From the NCBI RefSeq assembly GCF_002101885.1, contig NZ_LQPS01000038.1, positions 23,450-87,449 on the forward strand: a DNA stretch of 64,000 nt, written 5' to 3'. The first letter of the stretch is position 1, and every line of letters starts with the position of its first letter. The position numbers and the translations under genes were made by a program. Below are positions 17,425 to 26,144 of the stretch, piece after piece. The notes under the pieces are model-generated. The model was not told the origin of the DNA. It saw only the letters and a program-made list of their open reading frames with translations, and did no database searches. Source of the DNA: Mycolicibacter senuensis (GTDB taxonomy: Bacteria > Actinomycetota > Actinomycetes > Mycobacteriales > Mycobacteriaceae).

Positions 17425-18950
17425 CCGCACAACCGTTGCGTTCCCGCCGCAACCACTGGGTGAACCAGGTCGCGATCCACGCCGAGATGCGCCCCGACGC
17501 CGTCGCCTTTCGCTGCCGCGGCACCGACACCAGCTGGCGCCAACTGCACGATAGGTCGGAACGTCTCGCGGCGGCACTGTTCCGCCGTGGCATCTCCTTC
17601 GGTGACCGCGTCCTGATCGTGATGCTCAACCACACCGAGTACGTCGAGGCGGTGTTGGCGATCAACGCTCTGGGCGCCATCGCCGTTCCGGTCAATTTCC
17701 GTCTCACCGATCCCGAGATCAGCTACATCGTCTCCGACAGCGGCGCCAAGGGCGTCATCACCGACCAGCTGCTCGCGCCGCTGATCGACGCGGTCCGCAA
17801 GAACACCACCGGACTTGACGTGGCCGTCGTGCTGGGCGATGAATACGAAGCGCTGATCACCGAAGCCGGAGAACCACATCCGGGCGTCGATATCCCCGAG
17901 GACACCCCGGCGTTGATCATGTACACCTCGGGCACCACGGGAAGCCCCAAGGGCGCCATCCTGTCCCATTCGAATCTGCAGGCTCAATCGCTGACCTGCA
18001 TCCAGGCGCTGCAGACCAGCCAGGACAGCGTCTATTTCTGCGCCGCACCGATGTTCCACATCGCCGGCCTGGGCAGCATCGCTCCCAACCTGGTGATGGG
18101 CACCAAGACGGTGATTCACCCGCTGGGTGCGTTCAACGCCGCCGAGACCCTCGACGCCTGGGAGAGCGAGCGCGCCACGTCGGTGTTCCTGGTACCGGCA
18201 CAGTGGCAGCTGATCTGCGCGGACCCGACAGTGCGGCAACGGGATCTGGCCCTGGAGGTGATCAGCTGGGGCGCCGCACCCGCATCGGACACCGTGCTGC
18301 GGGCGATGGCGGAGACGTTCCCCGATGCGCTCAACGTCGCGGTGTTCGGCCAGACCGAGATGTCGCCGATCACCTGTGTCCTCGACGGGAAGGACGCCAT
18401 CCGCAAGCTCGGCTCGGTCGGCAAGGTGATCCCGACCATCGCTGCCCGGGTCGTCGACGAGAACATGAATGATGTGGCCCCCGGCGAGATCGGCGAGATC
18501 GTCTACCGCGGACCGACATTGATGCAGGGCTACTGGAACAAGCCGGAGGCGACCGCCGAGGCGTTCGCCGGCGGCTGGTTCCACTCCGGTGACCTGGTGC
18601 GCGTCGACGAGGAGGGCTTCGTCTACGTCGTCGACCGCAAGAAGGACATGATCATCTCCGGCGGCGAGAACATCTACTGCGCCGAGGTGGAGAACGCGCT
18701 GTTCGAGCACCCGCAGATCCGGGAGGCGGCCGTGATCGGGCGAGCCGACGACAAATGGGGCGAGGTCCCGGTGGCCGTTGTGGCAGTGGCGGCTGAGTCG
18801 CAGTCACTGACACTGGGCGACCTGGAGCCCTTCCTCAACGAGCGGCTCGCCCGCTACAAGCACCCCAAGGAACTCGTGCTGGTCGACGAGTTGCCCCGCA
18901 ATGCCAGCGGCAAGGTGGTCAAACCGCAGCTGCGCAAGACGTACGGCTAG
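17421..18950 (+). CDS. acyl-CoA ligase, FadD5-like
   Basis: A 509-residue AMP-forming ligase that activates a carboxylic acid to its CoA thioester. Motifs: MYTSGTTGSPKG (P-loop), FGQTEMSP, GWFHSGDL, DRKKDMIISGGENIY and the C-terminal Lys in RNASGKV. The segment RVVDENMNDVAPGEIGEIVYRGPTLM and the N-terminal WVNQVAIHAEMRPDA strongly recall M. tuberculosis FadD5, though the genomic setting differs, so orthology is not claimed. It supplies the substrate for the ACAD pair downstream. The ATG overlaps the crotonase stop; the next gene begins 8 nt after this stop. Confidence 0.9.
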   Translation: MTAQPLRSRRNHWVNQVAIHAEMRPDAVAFRCRGTDTSWRQLHDRSERLAAALFRRGISFGDRVLIVMLNHTEYVEAVLAINALGAIAVPVNFRLTDPEISYIVSDSGAKGVITDQLLAPLIDAVRKNTTGLDVAVVLGDEYEALITEAGEPHPGVDIPEDTPALIMYTSGTTGSPKGAILSHSNLQAQSLTCIQALQTSQDSVYFCAAPMFHIAGLGSIAPNLVMGTKTVIHPLGAFNAAETLDAWESERATSVFLVPAQWQLICADPTVRQRDLALEVISWGAAPASDTVLRAMAETFPDALNVAVFGQTEMSPITCVLDGKDAIRKLGSVGKVIPTIAARVVDENMNDVAPGEIGEIVYRGPTLMQGYWNKPEATAEAFAGGWFHSGDLVRVDEEGFVYVVDRKKDMIISGGENIYCAEVENALFEHPQIREAAVIGRADDKWGEVPVAVVAVAAESQSLTLGDLEPFLNERLARYKHPKELVLVDELPRNASGKVVKPQLRKTYG

Positions 18951-18958
18951 GAGTGACA

Positions 18959-20188
18959 GTGGATCTCAATTGGTCGGCCGAGGAAGCGGCATTCCGCGAC
19001 GAGGTTCGCGCGTTTCTCTCCGAACACCTGACCCCGGAGCTGCGTCGCGCCGGAACCCTGATGACAAGTGTGTACGCCGACCACGAGGCGAGCATGGCCT
19101 GGCAGGCGATCCTGCACGAACGCGGTTGGGCCGCACCGGCGTGGCCGGTCGAATACGGCGGCTGCGACTGGACGCCGTTGCAGCACTACATCTTCAGCCG
19201 CGAATGCGCGCTGGCGGGTGCACCGGCGCTTTCCCCGATGGGCATCAGGATGGTGGCGCACGCGATCATCGGCTTCGGCACCGCCGAGCAGAAGGACTGG
19301 TTCCTGCCGCGGATTCTCACCGGCGAGGTGTTCTTCTGCCAGGGCTACTCCGAGCCGGAGTCCGGCTCGGACCTGGCCTCGCTGTCCATGGCCGCAGTCG
19401 ACGACGGTGATGATCTCGTCTGTACCGGCAGCAAGATCTGGACCACCCACGCCACCGAGGCCACCTGGATCTTCTGCCTGGTCCGCACGTCGCGCACCGG
19501 AAAGAAGCAGGAAGGCATCACCTTCCTGCTCATCGACATGACGACACCGGGTATCGAGATCCGCCCGCTGGTGATGACCTCCGGCGAGGAGGTGCAGAAC
19601 CAGGTGTTCTTCGACGAAGTGCGGGTGCCGAAGGCCAACGTGCTGGGGCGGATCGACGACGGCTGGACCGTCGCGAAGTACCTGCTCAACTTCGAGCGGG
19701 GCGGGGCGATGGCCCCGATGCTGCAGGTGTGGGCCGACGCGGTGGCCGACCAGGCTGCCGGGCAGCCGGGTCCGGACGGCACCCCGCTTACCGACGATCC
19801 GGCGTTTCGGCTGCGACTGGCCGATGTCCGGATCCGCACCGACATCCTGGAGATCCTGGAGTTCCGCACCATCGCCGCGCTGGCCAAGGGCCACGACCCC
19901 GGACCCGCGGCCTCGATGCTGAAGATCCTGGGCACCGAACTGAGCCAGACGATCACCGAACTGGCGCTGGAGGCCGCCGGTCCGCGTGGCCGCATCTATC
20001 AGCCGCACGCCACCATGCCCGGCGGGCCGGTCCCCGACTTCGTCCCGCCGGAGAACGGCTACGTCGGTGGCCAGCCGTGGCAGGCGGTGGCTCCGCTGCG
20101 CTACTTCAACGACCGCGCCGGCTCGATCTACGCGGGCAGCAACGAGATTCAACGCAACATTCTGGCCAAGGCAGCATTGGGGTTATAG
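18959..20188 (+). CDS. acyl-CoA dehydrogenase, subunit 1 of a two-gene pair
   Basis: A 409-residue ACAD: PAWPVEYGG, SEPESGSDLASL, GSKIWTTHATEATW and a C-terminal IYAGSNEIQRN. The canonical C-terminal catalytic Glu (as in FEGT) is Ala here. A Glu in LLNFERGG sits where isovaleryl-CoA-type enzymes carry their base. This arrangement, with a second ACAD gene directly behind, is that of mycobacterial alpha2-beta2 dehydrogenases (FadE28-29 type) acting on branched or sterol-ring acyl-CoAs. GTG 18959 is preferred because GGAG lies 5 nt before it; an in-frame GTG two codons earlier lacks this. Confidence 0.88.
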   Translation: MDLNWSAEEAAFRDEVRAFLSEHLTPELRRAGTLMTSVYADHEASMAWQAILHERGWAAPAWPVEYGGCDWTPLQHYIFSRECALAGAPALSPMGIRMVAHAIIGFGTAEQKDWFLPRILTGEVFFCQGYSEPESGSDLASLSMAAVDDGDDLVCTGSKIWTTHATEATWIFCLVRTSRTGKKQEGITFLLIDMTTPGIEIRPLVMTSGEEVQNQVFFDEVRVPKANVLGRIDDGWTVAKYLLNFERGGAMAPMLQVWADAVADQAAGQPGPDGTPLTDDPAFRLRLADVRIRTDILEILEFRTIAALAKGHDPGPAASMLKILGTELSQTITELALEAAGPRGRIYQPHATMPGGPVPDFVPPENGYVGGQPWQAVAPLRYFNDRAGSIYAGSNEIQRNILAKAALGL

Positions 20189-21328
20189 ATGGACTTCTCG
20201 TTCACCGACGAACAGGAACTGCTGCGCACCACGGTCGGCAAGTTCCTCGCTGACCGCTACGATTTGGAGCGCAGCCGCGCTGCGGCCAAGACGGGCGCCG
20301 GCTGGCAGCCGAACATCTGGCGCGCCTTCGCCGACGATCTGGGCATCCTCGGCGCGACCCTGCCCGAGAGCACCGGCGGGCTGGGCGGCGGGCCCATCGA
20401 GCTGATGATCATCACCGAGGCGCTCGGGCATGCGCTGGTCATCGAGCCGTTCGTCGAGACCGTCGTGCTCGCCGGTGGCTTGTTGCAGCGCGCGGGCGGC
20501 CCGCAGGCCGAAGCATTGCTGACGCGGATCGCGGCCGGAGACGCGGTCGTCGCGGTGGCCGTAGAGGAACCCGCCTCGGCCGGGACCTGGCATGACGTGA
20601 CCACCACGGCGCGCCGCGACGGCGATCACTGGGTGCTCGACGGCGCCAAGATCGCGGTGTCGTCGGGACCGCTGGCCAGCCATCTGCTGGTGACCGCCCG
20701 GACGTCGGGTGCACAGCGGGACACCATCGGTATCTCGCTGTTCCTGCTCGACCTGGACCAGACGAGTGTGGCCATGGAGCCGTTGCGCACCATCGACGAC
20801 CGCCGAGCCGCCGACCTGACATTCGACGGTCTGCGGCTGTCCGCCGACGCGCTGCTGGGCGCCGAGGGCCGAGCATGGCCGGCGCTGGAGCAGACCGCCG
20901 ACGAGGCCACCGCGGCGATCGTGTCCGAGGCGGTGGGCTGCCTGCGACGGGTGCTGGCCGACACCGTCGACTACACCAAGCAGCGTCAGCAGTTCGGCCA
21001 GCCCATCTCCTCGTTCCAGGTGTTGCAGCACCGCATGGTGGACATGTACTTAGAGGTCGAACAGGCCGTCGCCGCGCAGTACCTGGCGATCATGAAGCTC
21101 GGCGCGGAACCGGCGGAGCGGGCCCGGGCGGTGTCGGCGGCGAAGGCCACCGTGGCGCGCGCCGCCCGGTTCGTCGGGCAGAGCGCGGTGCAGACCCACG
21201 GTGCGATGGGCATGACCGAGGAGTTGGCGCTCGGCCACTACTTCAAGCGGCTGACCGCGATCGAATACCAATTCGGTTCCCGCGACCGGCACCTGGCCCG
21301 GTATGCGGGCCTGACCGCGGTCGGCTGA
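20189..21328 (+). CDS. acyl-CoA dehydrogenase, subunit 2 of a two-gene pair
   Basis: A 379-residue, more divergent ACAD: MDFSFTDEQELLRTTVGKFL, LGATLPESTGGLGGG, TKQRQQFGQPISSFQVLQHRMVDMYLEVE, THGAMGMTEELALGHYFKRL. The C-terminal catalytic loop is replaced by AIEYQFGSRDRHL. The YTKQRQQFGQPI helix typical of the FAD-site-completing partner is intact. It starts on the base after the previous stop, so the two chains should be made in equal amounts and form a heterotetramer. The epimerase gene follows 30 bp later. Confidence 0.88.
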   Translation: MDFSFTDEQELLRTTVGKFLADRYDLERSRAAAKTGAGWQPNIWRAFADDLGILGATLPESTGGLGGGPIELMIITEALGHALVIEPFVETVVLAGGLLQRAGGPQAEALLTRIAAGDAVVAVAVEEPASAGTWHDVTTTARRDGDHWVLDGAKIAVSSGPLASHLLVTARTSGAQRDTIGISLFLLDLDQTSVAMEPLRTIDDRRAADLTFDGLRLSADALLGAEGRAWPALEQTADEATAAIVSEAVGCLRRVLADTVDYTKQRQQFGQPISSFQVLQHRMVDMYLEVEQAVAAQYLAIMKLGAEPAERARAVSAAKATVARAARFVGQSAVQTHGAMGMTEELALGHYFKRLTAIEYQFGSRDRHLARYAGLTAVG

Positions 21329-21358
21329 CCGCGTCGTCGCTGCCGGTAGCGTCGAGAC

Positions 21359-22714
21359 ATGGGTCTGGTTTTCTCCAGCACGGTGGCGGCGCCGCAAGCG
21401 GAAGTGTTCGCCTGGCATGAGCGGCCGGGGGCGTTCACCCGGTTGAGCGCGCCGTGGCAGCGGATGCGGCTGATCGCCGAGGCCGGCTCGGTGCGCGACG
21501 GCACGGCCGTACTGGCCCTTCCGGGCGGGCTTCGCTGGATCGCCGAACACCAGGCGGCCGGCTATGACCCGCCTCGACGGTTCGTCGATGAGCTCGGTGG
21601 TCATGGCTTGGCGTCGCTGCCGACCCGGTTGGCGATGCGGTGGCGGCACACCCATGAGTTCGACGATCTCGGCGAGGGTGTAACGCGGATGACCGACGTA
21701 ATCGACACCCCGATACCCGGGTCGATGCTCCGACCGATGTTCGTCTATCGGCATCGGCAACTGGCCGACGACATCGCCGCCCATCGCCGCGCCGGACAAC
21801 ACGGCCTGGGGCCGATCACGGTGGCCGTCACCGGGTCATCCGGTCTCGTCGGCTCGGCCCTGACCGCGTTCTTGAGCACCGGGGGCCATCGGGTGATCCG
21901 GTTGGTGCGACGTCCCGCGGGCAGTTCCGATGAGCGGCGATGGGATCCCGAGAACCCAGATCCCGAGCTGTTGGCCGGCGTCGATGCGGTGATTCATCTG
22001 GCCGGGGCTTCGATCGCGGGCCGCTTCACCGCCGGGCACCGGCGGGCGATCCGTGACAGCCGGATCGGACCGACCCGACGGCTCGCCGAGTTGGTCGCCG
22101 GGGGCACCGACGGACCGACCACACTGGTCTGCGCCTCTGCGGTCGGCTACTACGGTTACGACCGTGGCGACGAGGTGCTGACCGAGGACAGTCAACGCGG
22201 GGACGGGTTTCTCGCCGATGTCGTCGCCGACTGGGAGGACGCGCTCGCCCCGGCAGCGCAGTCCGGCAGGCGCGTGGTCCGGGTCCGCACCGGCATTGTG
22301 CAATCACCGCGCGGCGGGACGCTGCGACTGCTGCGGCCGCTGTTCTCCGCCGGGCTGGGCGGGCGGCTCGGCGACGGCCGGCAGTGGCTGTCGTGGATCG
22401 GGATCGACGACTTGATCGACATCTATCACCGCGCGCTGTGGGACACCGGCCTGTCCGGGGCCGTCAATGCCGTCGCCCCGAACCCGGTGCGCAACAGCGA
22501 GTACACCAAGACGCTCGGCCGAGTACTACACCGGCCCACGATGCTGCCGGTCCCGCGGCTGGGGCCACGCGTGTTGCTCGGCGACCAAGGCGCACGTGAG
22601 CTGGCGTTGGCGAGCCAGCGTGTGCTGCCCGAGCGGCTACGCAATGCCGATCACCGGTTCCGCATGCCCGAACACGAACCGGCGCTCCGGCATCTGCTTG
22701 GCCGGGCGGGCTAG
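21359..22714 (+). CDS. SRPBCC domain fused to a TIGR01777-type NAD(P)-dependent epimerase
   Basis: A 451-residue two-domain protein. Residues ~1-145 are an SRPBCC/polyketide-cyclase-like ligand-binding domain (FSSTVAAPQAEVFAWHERPGAF). Residues ~150-451 are an extended SDR: VAVTGSSGLVGSAL (nucleotide loop), VIHLAGASIAGR, CASAVGYYG and WLSWIGIDDLIDIYHRAL, which are hallmarks of the TIGR01777 (YfcH/SulA) family. M. tuberculosis Rv2216 has this family type. Reaction unknown. It may be read through from the ACAD operon. Its end overlaps the convergent reductase gene by 4 bp. Confidence 0.85.
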   Translation: MGLVFSSTVAAPQAEVFAWHERPGAFTRLSAPWQRMRLIAEAGSVRDGTAVLALPGGLRWIAEHQAAGYDPPRRFVDELGGHGLASLPTRLAMRWRHTHEFDDLGEGVTRMTDVIDTPIPGSMLRPMFVYRHRQLADDIAAHRRAGQHGLGPITVAVTGSSGLVGSALTAFLSTGGHRVIRLVRRPAGSSDERRWDPENPDPELLAGVDAVIHLAGASIAGRFTAGHRRAIRDSRIGPTRRLAELVAGGTDGPTTLVCASAVGYYGYDRGDEVLTEDSQRGDGFLADVVADWEDALAPAAQSGRRVVRVRTGIVQSPRGGTLRLLRPLFSAGLGGRLGDGRQWLSWIGIDDLIDIYHRALWDTGLSGAVNAVAPNPVRNSEYTKTLGRVLHRPTMLPVPRLGPRVLLGDQGARELALASQRVLPERLRNADHRFRMPEHEPALRHLLGRAG

Positions 22715-23103
22715 GAAACCGCCCCGGTAGGCGCGATCTCCAAGCCGACGTGAACCTTGTCGATCCCACCGCGCACGATCGAGTGCGGAACGAACCACCA
22801 CGCGTGCCACCAGTAGCGTTTGACGACCGCACCGTAGACGCGCCTGGTCTCACTCTTGGGCAGCACCCGGGCCACCGCCTCGACCGGCTCGCCCTTCGGC
22901 GCACCGAGCACGCCGCACTTCTGGATGGTCACGCGTGGCGTGTTGCGGATGCGCTTGGTCTTCCATGAGCCGTCATCGGTGATCACCAACAGTTTGCCCC
23001 CGTCCGGAGCGCCCCACACCGCCGTCGGCTTGGCCCTGCCGTCCTTGGTGAAGGTGGTCAACAGCAGGTACTTCTCGCGGTACACGTCAGCGAACGTCGG
23101 CAT
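22711..23103 (-). CDS. PPOX/FDOR-B class F420-type oxidoreductase, Rv2061-like
   Basis: A 130-residue split-barrel flavin/deazaflavin enzyme: YLLLTTFTKDGRAKPTAVWGAPDGGKLLVITD, SWKTKRIRNTPRVTIQKC (cofactor phosphate contacts) and GEPVEAVARVL. The pattern is that of the Rv2061 subfamily of F420-dependent reductases. The substrate is unknown. It is convergent with the epimerase gene (4-bp overlap) and separated by 24 bp from the GMC oxidoreductase gene upstream of... its right side, which is also leftward. Confidence 0.82.
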   Translation of the reverse strand: MPTFADVYREKYLLLTTFTKDGRAKPTAVWGAPDGGKLLVITDDGSWKTKRIRNTPRVTIQKCGVLGAPKGEPVEAVARVLPKSETRRVYGAVVKRYWWHAWWFVPHSIVRGGIDKVHVGLEIAPTGAVS

Positions 23104-23127
23104 CGCGCCAGGATAGCGCCGCGCGTC

Positions 23128-24810
23128 CTATCCCGATGGCGTCAGCGGCAACCGCAGTGCGCCCGGAGCGCTGCCGGGCACCGTCGGGTGCTGTGGGAAC
23201 ACCGGCGCAATGCGGCGATACGGCGCCCCGAGCGGTGGACGGGGGTCCGGTTCACCATAGTTGGGCCACAACGCCATGGCCCGTTCGGCTTGCGCGGTGA
23301 TGGTGAACGACGGGTTGACGCCCAAGTTGGCGGTGATGGCCGAACCGTCGACGACATGCAGACCGGGGTGGCCGAAGACCCGCTGATAGGGGTCGATGAC
23401 ACCGGTTTGCGCCGAGTCGCCGATCGGGCAGCCTCCGATGAAGTGCGCGGTCAGCGGGATGTTGAGGGCGTCGAGGTAGGTGCCGCCGGCGAACCCGCCG
23501 ACGTGGGCGGCCATGCGTCGCGCCACGTCGTGCGCGACCGGAATCCAGTCCGGATTGGGTTCGCCCACACCTTGTTTCGCGGTCATCCGGGTGCCGAACA
23601 GGCCACGTTTGCGGTAGGTGGTCAGCGAGTTATCCAGTGACTGCATCACCAGGATGATGATCGAATGCGACGAGGCATTGCGTGGGAACATGCTGTGCAA
23701 CATCATTGCCGGGTGGCGTGCGATGGTCAGCATCAGCCGCGCGAAACGCCACGGGCCGCCGTCGACCAGGTGGGTGCCCATCATCGACAGCAGGTTGGAC
23801 CCCTTGCCGTAGCGGCACACCTCGACATGGGTGTTGGCCTCGGGGTGGATCGACGAGGTGATCGCCACGCCCTGGGCGAAGTCGTCACGGTCGGGTGCGA
23901 ACACCACCGGCACCTCTTCGGAATTGGTGCGCGTCAGCTCCCCCAGCCGCGGGGACAGCTGCGGCAGTGATCCGGTGTCGCGCAGCTGGTGCAGCAGCCG
24001 CTGGGTGCCCAGTGACGCGGCGGCGAACACCACTTGGCGCGCGGTGAAATCCCGCTTGTGCTTGCGCAGCCACCGGCCGGTGCGCACCGTGCTGACGAGG
24101 TAACCGCCGTCACCGTCCGGACGCACATCGGTGACCATGGTCAGCGGATGGATCTGCGCACCGGCGCGTTCGGCCAGATACAGGTAGTTGGTCTCGGTGG
24201 TGTTCTTGGCGTTGTGCGGGCAGCCGGTGAAGCATTGCGCGCAGCCGATGCAACCGGCGCGGTCCGGTCCGGCGCCGCCGAAGTACGGGTCCGCGACGGT
24301 CTTTCCGGGCTCGTCACCGAAGAACACCCCGACGTTGGTCGGGTGGTAGGTGTCGTCGACCCCGAGCTCACGGGCCACCGCCAGCAACACCTCATCGGCG
24401 GGGGTGGTGTGCGGGGTGGGCGTCACCCCGAGCATCCGGCGGGCCTGCTCGTAGTACGGCGCGAGCTCGGATTTCCAGTCGGTGATGTGCGCCCACTGCG
24501 GGTCGATGTAGAACCGCTCCAACGGCTCATAGAGGGTGTTGCCGTAGATCAACGATCCCCCGCCGACCCCGACCGCGCTGGCGATGAACGTCTTGCCCAA
24601 CACGGTCAGCCGCTGCGGGCCGAAGCAGCCCAGTTTCGGTGCCCACATGGCCTTGCGGACGTGCCAGTTGTTGGGCGGGAAGTCGGTGGGGGCCCACCGG
24701 CGGCCCATATCCAACACCGCGACGCGGTAGCCCTTCTCGGTGAGGCGCAACGCCGCCACGCTGCCGCCGAAACCCGAGCCGATCACCACCACGTCGTAGT
24801 CATGTGTCAT
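23128..24810 (-). CDS. GMC oxidoreductase, cholesterol-oxidase (ChoD)-like, with a four-Cys motif
   Basis: A 560-residue flavoprotein with FAD loop VVIGSGFGGS (residues 7-16), VGGGSLIYGNTLYEP, TRTNSEEV, SLDNSLTTY and the C-terminal VVDGSAITANLGVNPSFTI active-site stretch. It reads as a paralogue of mycobacterial ChoD (alcohol/sterol oxidation). Residues 187-197 carry C-x2-C-x2-C-x3-C followed by Pro, a ferredoxin-like arrangement that might hold an Fe-S cluster and pass electrons elsewhere than O2. ATG 24810 is chosen because the protein then starts at the FAD fold; the start overlaps the upstream gene's stop (ATGA). Confidence 0.85.
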   Translation of the reverse strand: MTHDYDVVVIGSGFGGSVAALRLTEKGYRVAVLDMGRRWAPTDFPPNNWHVRKAMWAPKLGCFGPQRLTVLGKTFIASAVGVGGGSLIYGNTLYEPLERFYIDPQWAHITDWKSELAPYYEQARRMLGVTPTPHTTPADEVLLAVARELGVDDTYHPTNVGVFFGDEPGKTVADPYFGGAGPDRAGCIGCAQCFTGCPHNAKNTTETNYLYLAERAGAQIHPLTMVTDVRPDGDGGYLVSTVRTGRWLRKHKRDFTARQVVFAAASLGTQRLLHQLRDTGSLPQLSPRLGELTRTNSEEVPVVFAPDRDDFAQGVAITSSIHPEANTHVEVCRYGKGSNLLSMMGTHLVDGGPWRFARLMLTIARHPAMMLHSMFPRNASSHSIIILVMQSLDNSLTTYRKRGLFGTRMTAKQGVGEPNPDWIPVAHDVARRMAAHVGGFAGGTYLDALNIPLTAHFIGGCPIGDSAQTGVIDPYQRVFGHPGLHVVDGSAITANLGVNPSFTITAQAERAMALWPNYGEPDPRPPLGAPYRRIAPVFPQHPTVPGSAPGALRLPLTPSG

Positions 24811-25232
24811 GCGTGGTCCTCGGTGGCGTGGCCGCGTGCGGGGATGAGCAGAAGCAACGACAGCACCAGCAGCAGGCCCAGGCTGACGACGTTCAGTACC
24901 GCGTCGCGCGGGCCGTACATGTGCAGCATGCCGAGGTGGTAGATCAGGTGCAGCACATTGAAGACCGACCAGCTGACCGCCGTGATCACGACGACGGGGC
25001 GGTTGCGCAGGTAGTACAGCGCCAGGGCGCTGAGCACCGCGAGCCCGAAGAACAAGGAGCCGACGTCCTTCACGAAATGCTCGTTGTACGGGCCGAGCAC
25101 CGGCAACCAGTGCATGCCCATGCCGGGAAACGTGTTGTACCAGTTCAGCGGCGCAAAGTATGCCCACCCGCCGAGGCTGATGCCGACGATGGTCAACAAG
25201 ATGAGGCAAACGCGATGCACGATGAGGTTCAT
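24807..25232 (-). CDS. four-helix membrane protein co-translated with the GMC oxidoreductase
   Basis: A 141-residue protein with four hydrophobic helices (VCLILLTIVGISLGGWAYF, DVGSLFFGLAVLSALALYYL, VVVITAVSWSVFNVLHLIYH, AVLNVVSLGLLLVLSLLLLI). The His-containing third helix (NVLHLIYHLGMLH) could bind haem or a quinone, but this is speculative. No named family is recognised with certainty. Both ends overlap neighbouring genes by ATGA, so it is part of a tightly coupled three-gene operon and may anchor or accept electrons from the oxidoreductase. Confidence 0.75.
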   Translation of the reverse strand: MNLIVHRVCLILLTIVGISLGGWAYFAPLNWYNTFPGMGMHWLPVLGPYNEHFVKDVGSLFFGLAVLSALALYYLRNRPVVVITAVSWSVFNVLHLIYHLGMLHMYGPRDAVLNVVSLGLLLVLSLLLLIPARGHATEDHA

Positions 25233-25981
25233 GTGCTCTCCGGGGTGAGGGCGGCCAGCCAGTCAGCATACGTTTGACGGCCCCTGGGGCCGGGTTGTGT
25301 CGGCAGCAGTGCGCCGCCGGCCATGGCCTTGCCGGCCGCGCCGGGCACCCGAAGCGGAAGGACGAGCCGGTGCTCACCGCGTCGCCGGATCAACTGCCGG
25401 GCCATGTCGACCACCGATTCCACGCGCGGGCCGGCCAGCTCCGGCGCCATCTGCTGGGGTTCCCCGGTGGCGAGGTCCACCAGGTGGGCGGCGACTTCGC
25501 TGACGGCGATGGGTTGCGAGCGCATTTTCGGAACCAGCGCGATCGGGCCGGGCAGCTGTGCGAGGACTTGAGCCGCGAATTCGTGGAATTGGGCGGCCCG
25601 CAGGATCGTCCACGGAACGGGTCCGGCCTGCACCACTTCTTCCTGGCGCAGCTTGCCCTGGTAGTAGCCGGTGGGCGCCCGGTCGATGCCGATGATCGAC
25701 AACGCGACGTGGTGGCGAACTCCGTTGCGCTGGGCACCGGCAAGCAGATTCGCCGTGGCGCCGCCGAAGGAGGCCCGCGCCTTCTTTGCGTTCATGGTCG
25801 CGAAATCGGTGACGTCGATGACGGCGTCGACGCCGTCGAGCGCGGTATCGATGCCGGTGTTCTGGATCAGGTCGACCCCGTGGGCGCGGGCGAGAATCAC
25901 CGGTTGGTGCCCCTGGTCGCGGAGTTGGTCGACAACGTGGCGTCCGGTCTTGCCGGTTCCGCCGGCAACCGCGATCTTCAT
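25229..25981 (-). CDS. NAD(P)-binding atypical SDR (NmrA-like)
   Basis: A 250-residue Rossmann protein: MKIAVAGGTGKTGRHVVDQL (nucleotide loop GGTGKTG), VDAVIDVTDF, HHVALSIIGIDRAPTGYYQGKLRQEEVV and WTILRAAQFHEF. This is the pattern of atypical SDRs related to NmrA/NAD(P)H-quinone reductase-like proteins, which often lack the catalytic Tyr-Lys pair and may sense redox state. The ATG at 25981 is chosen because AAGGAG lies ~8 nt upstream and the Rossmann strand starts immediately. First gene of the GMC oxidoreductase operon. Confidence 0.82.
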   Translation of the reverse strand: MKIAVAGGTGKTGRHVVDQLRDQGHQPVILARAHGVDLIQNTGIDTALDGVDAVIDVTDFATMNAKKARASFGGATANLLAGAQRNGVRHHVALSIIGIDRAPTGYYQGKLRQEEVVQAGPVPWTILRAAQFHEFAAQVLAQLPGPIALVPKMRSQPIAVSEVAAHLVDLATGEPQQMAPELAGPRVESVVDMARQLIRRRGEHRLVLPLRVPGAAGKAMAGGALLPTQPGPRGRQTYADWLAALTPEST

Positions 25982-26144
25982 GAATGTTCTCCTTCCCGGT
26001 CGGGCTACGAACACTGACGAGGTAGCCCGGCCGAATGTGACGCGGTGAGCCTGCCGGCGCGGCGATCAGCCCATTCTGGCCGACAATGGCGGCGCGCACG
26101 GGCAGGATCGTGTGCATACCAGGATGAATCTGTCTGGAGGCTTC

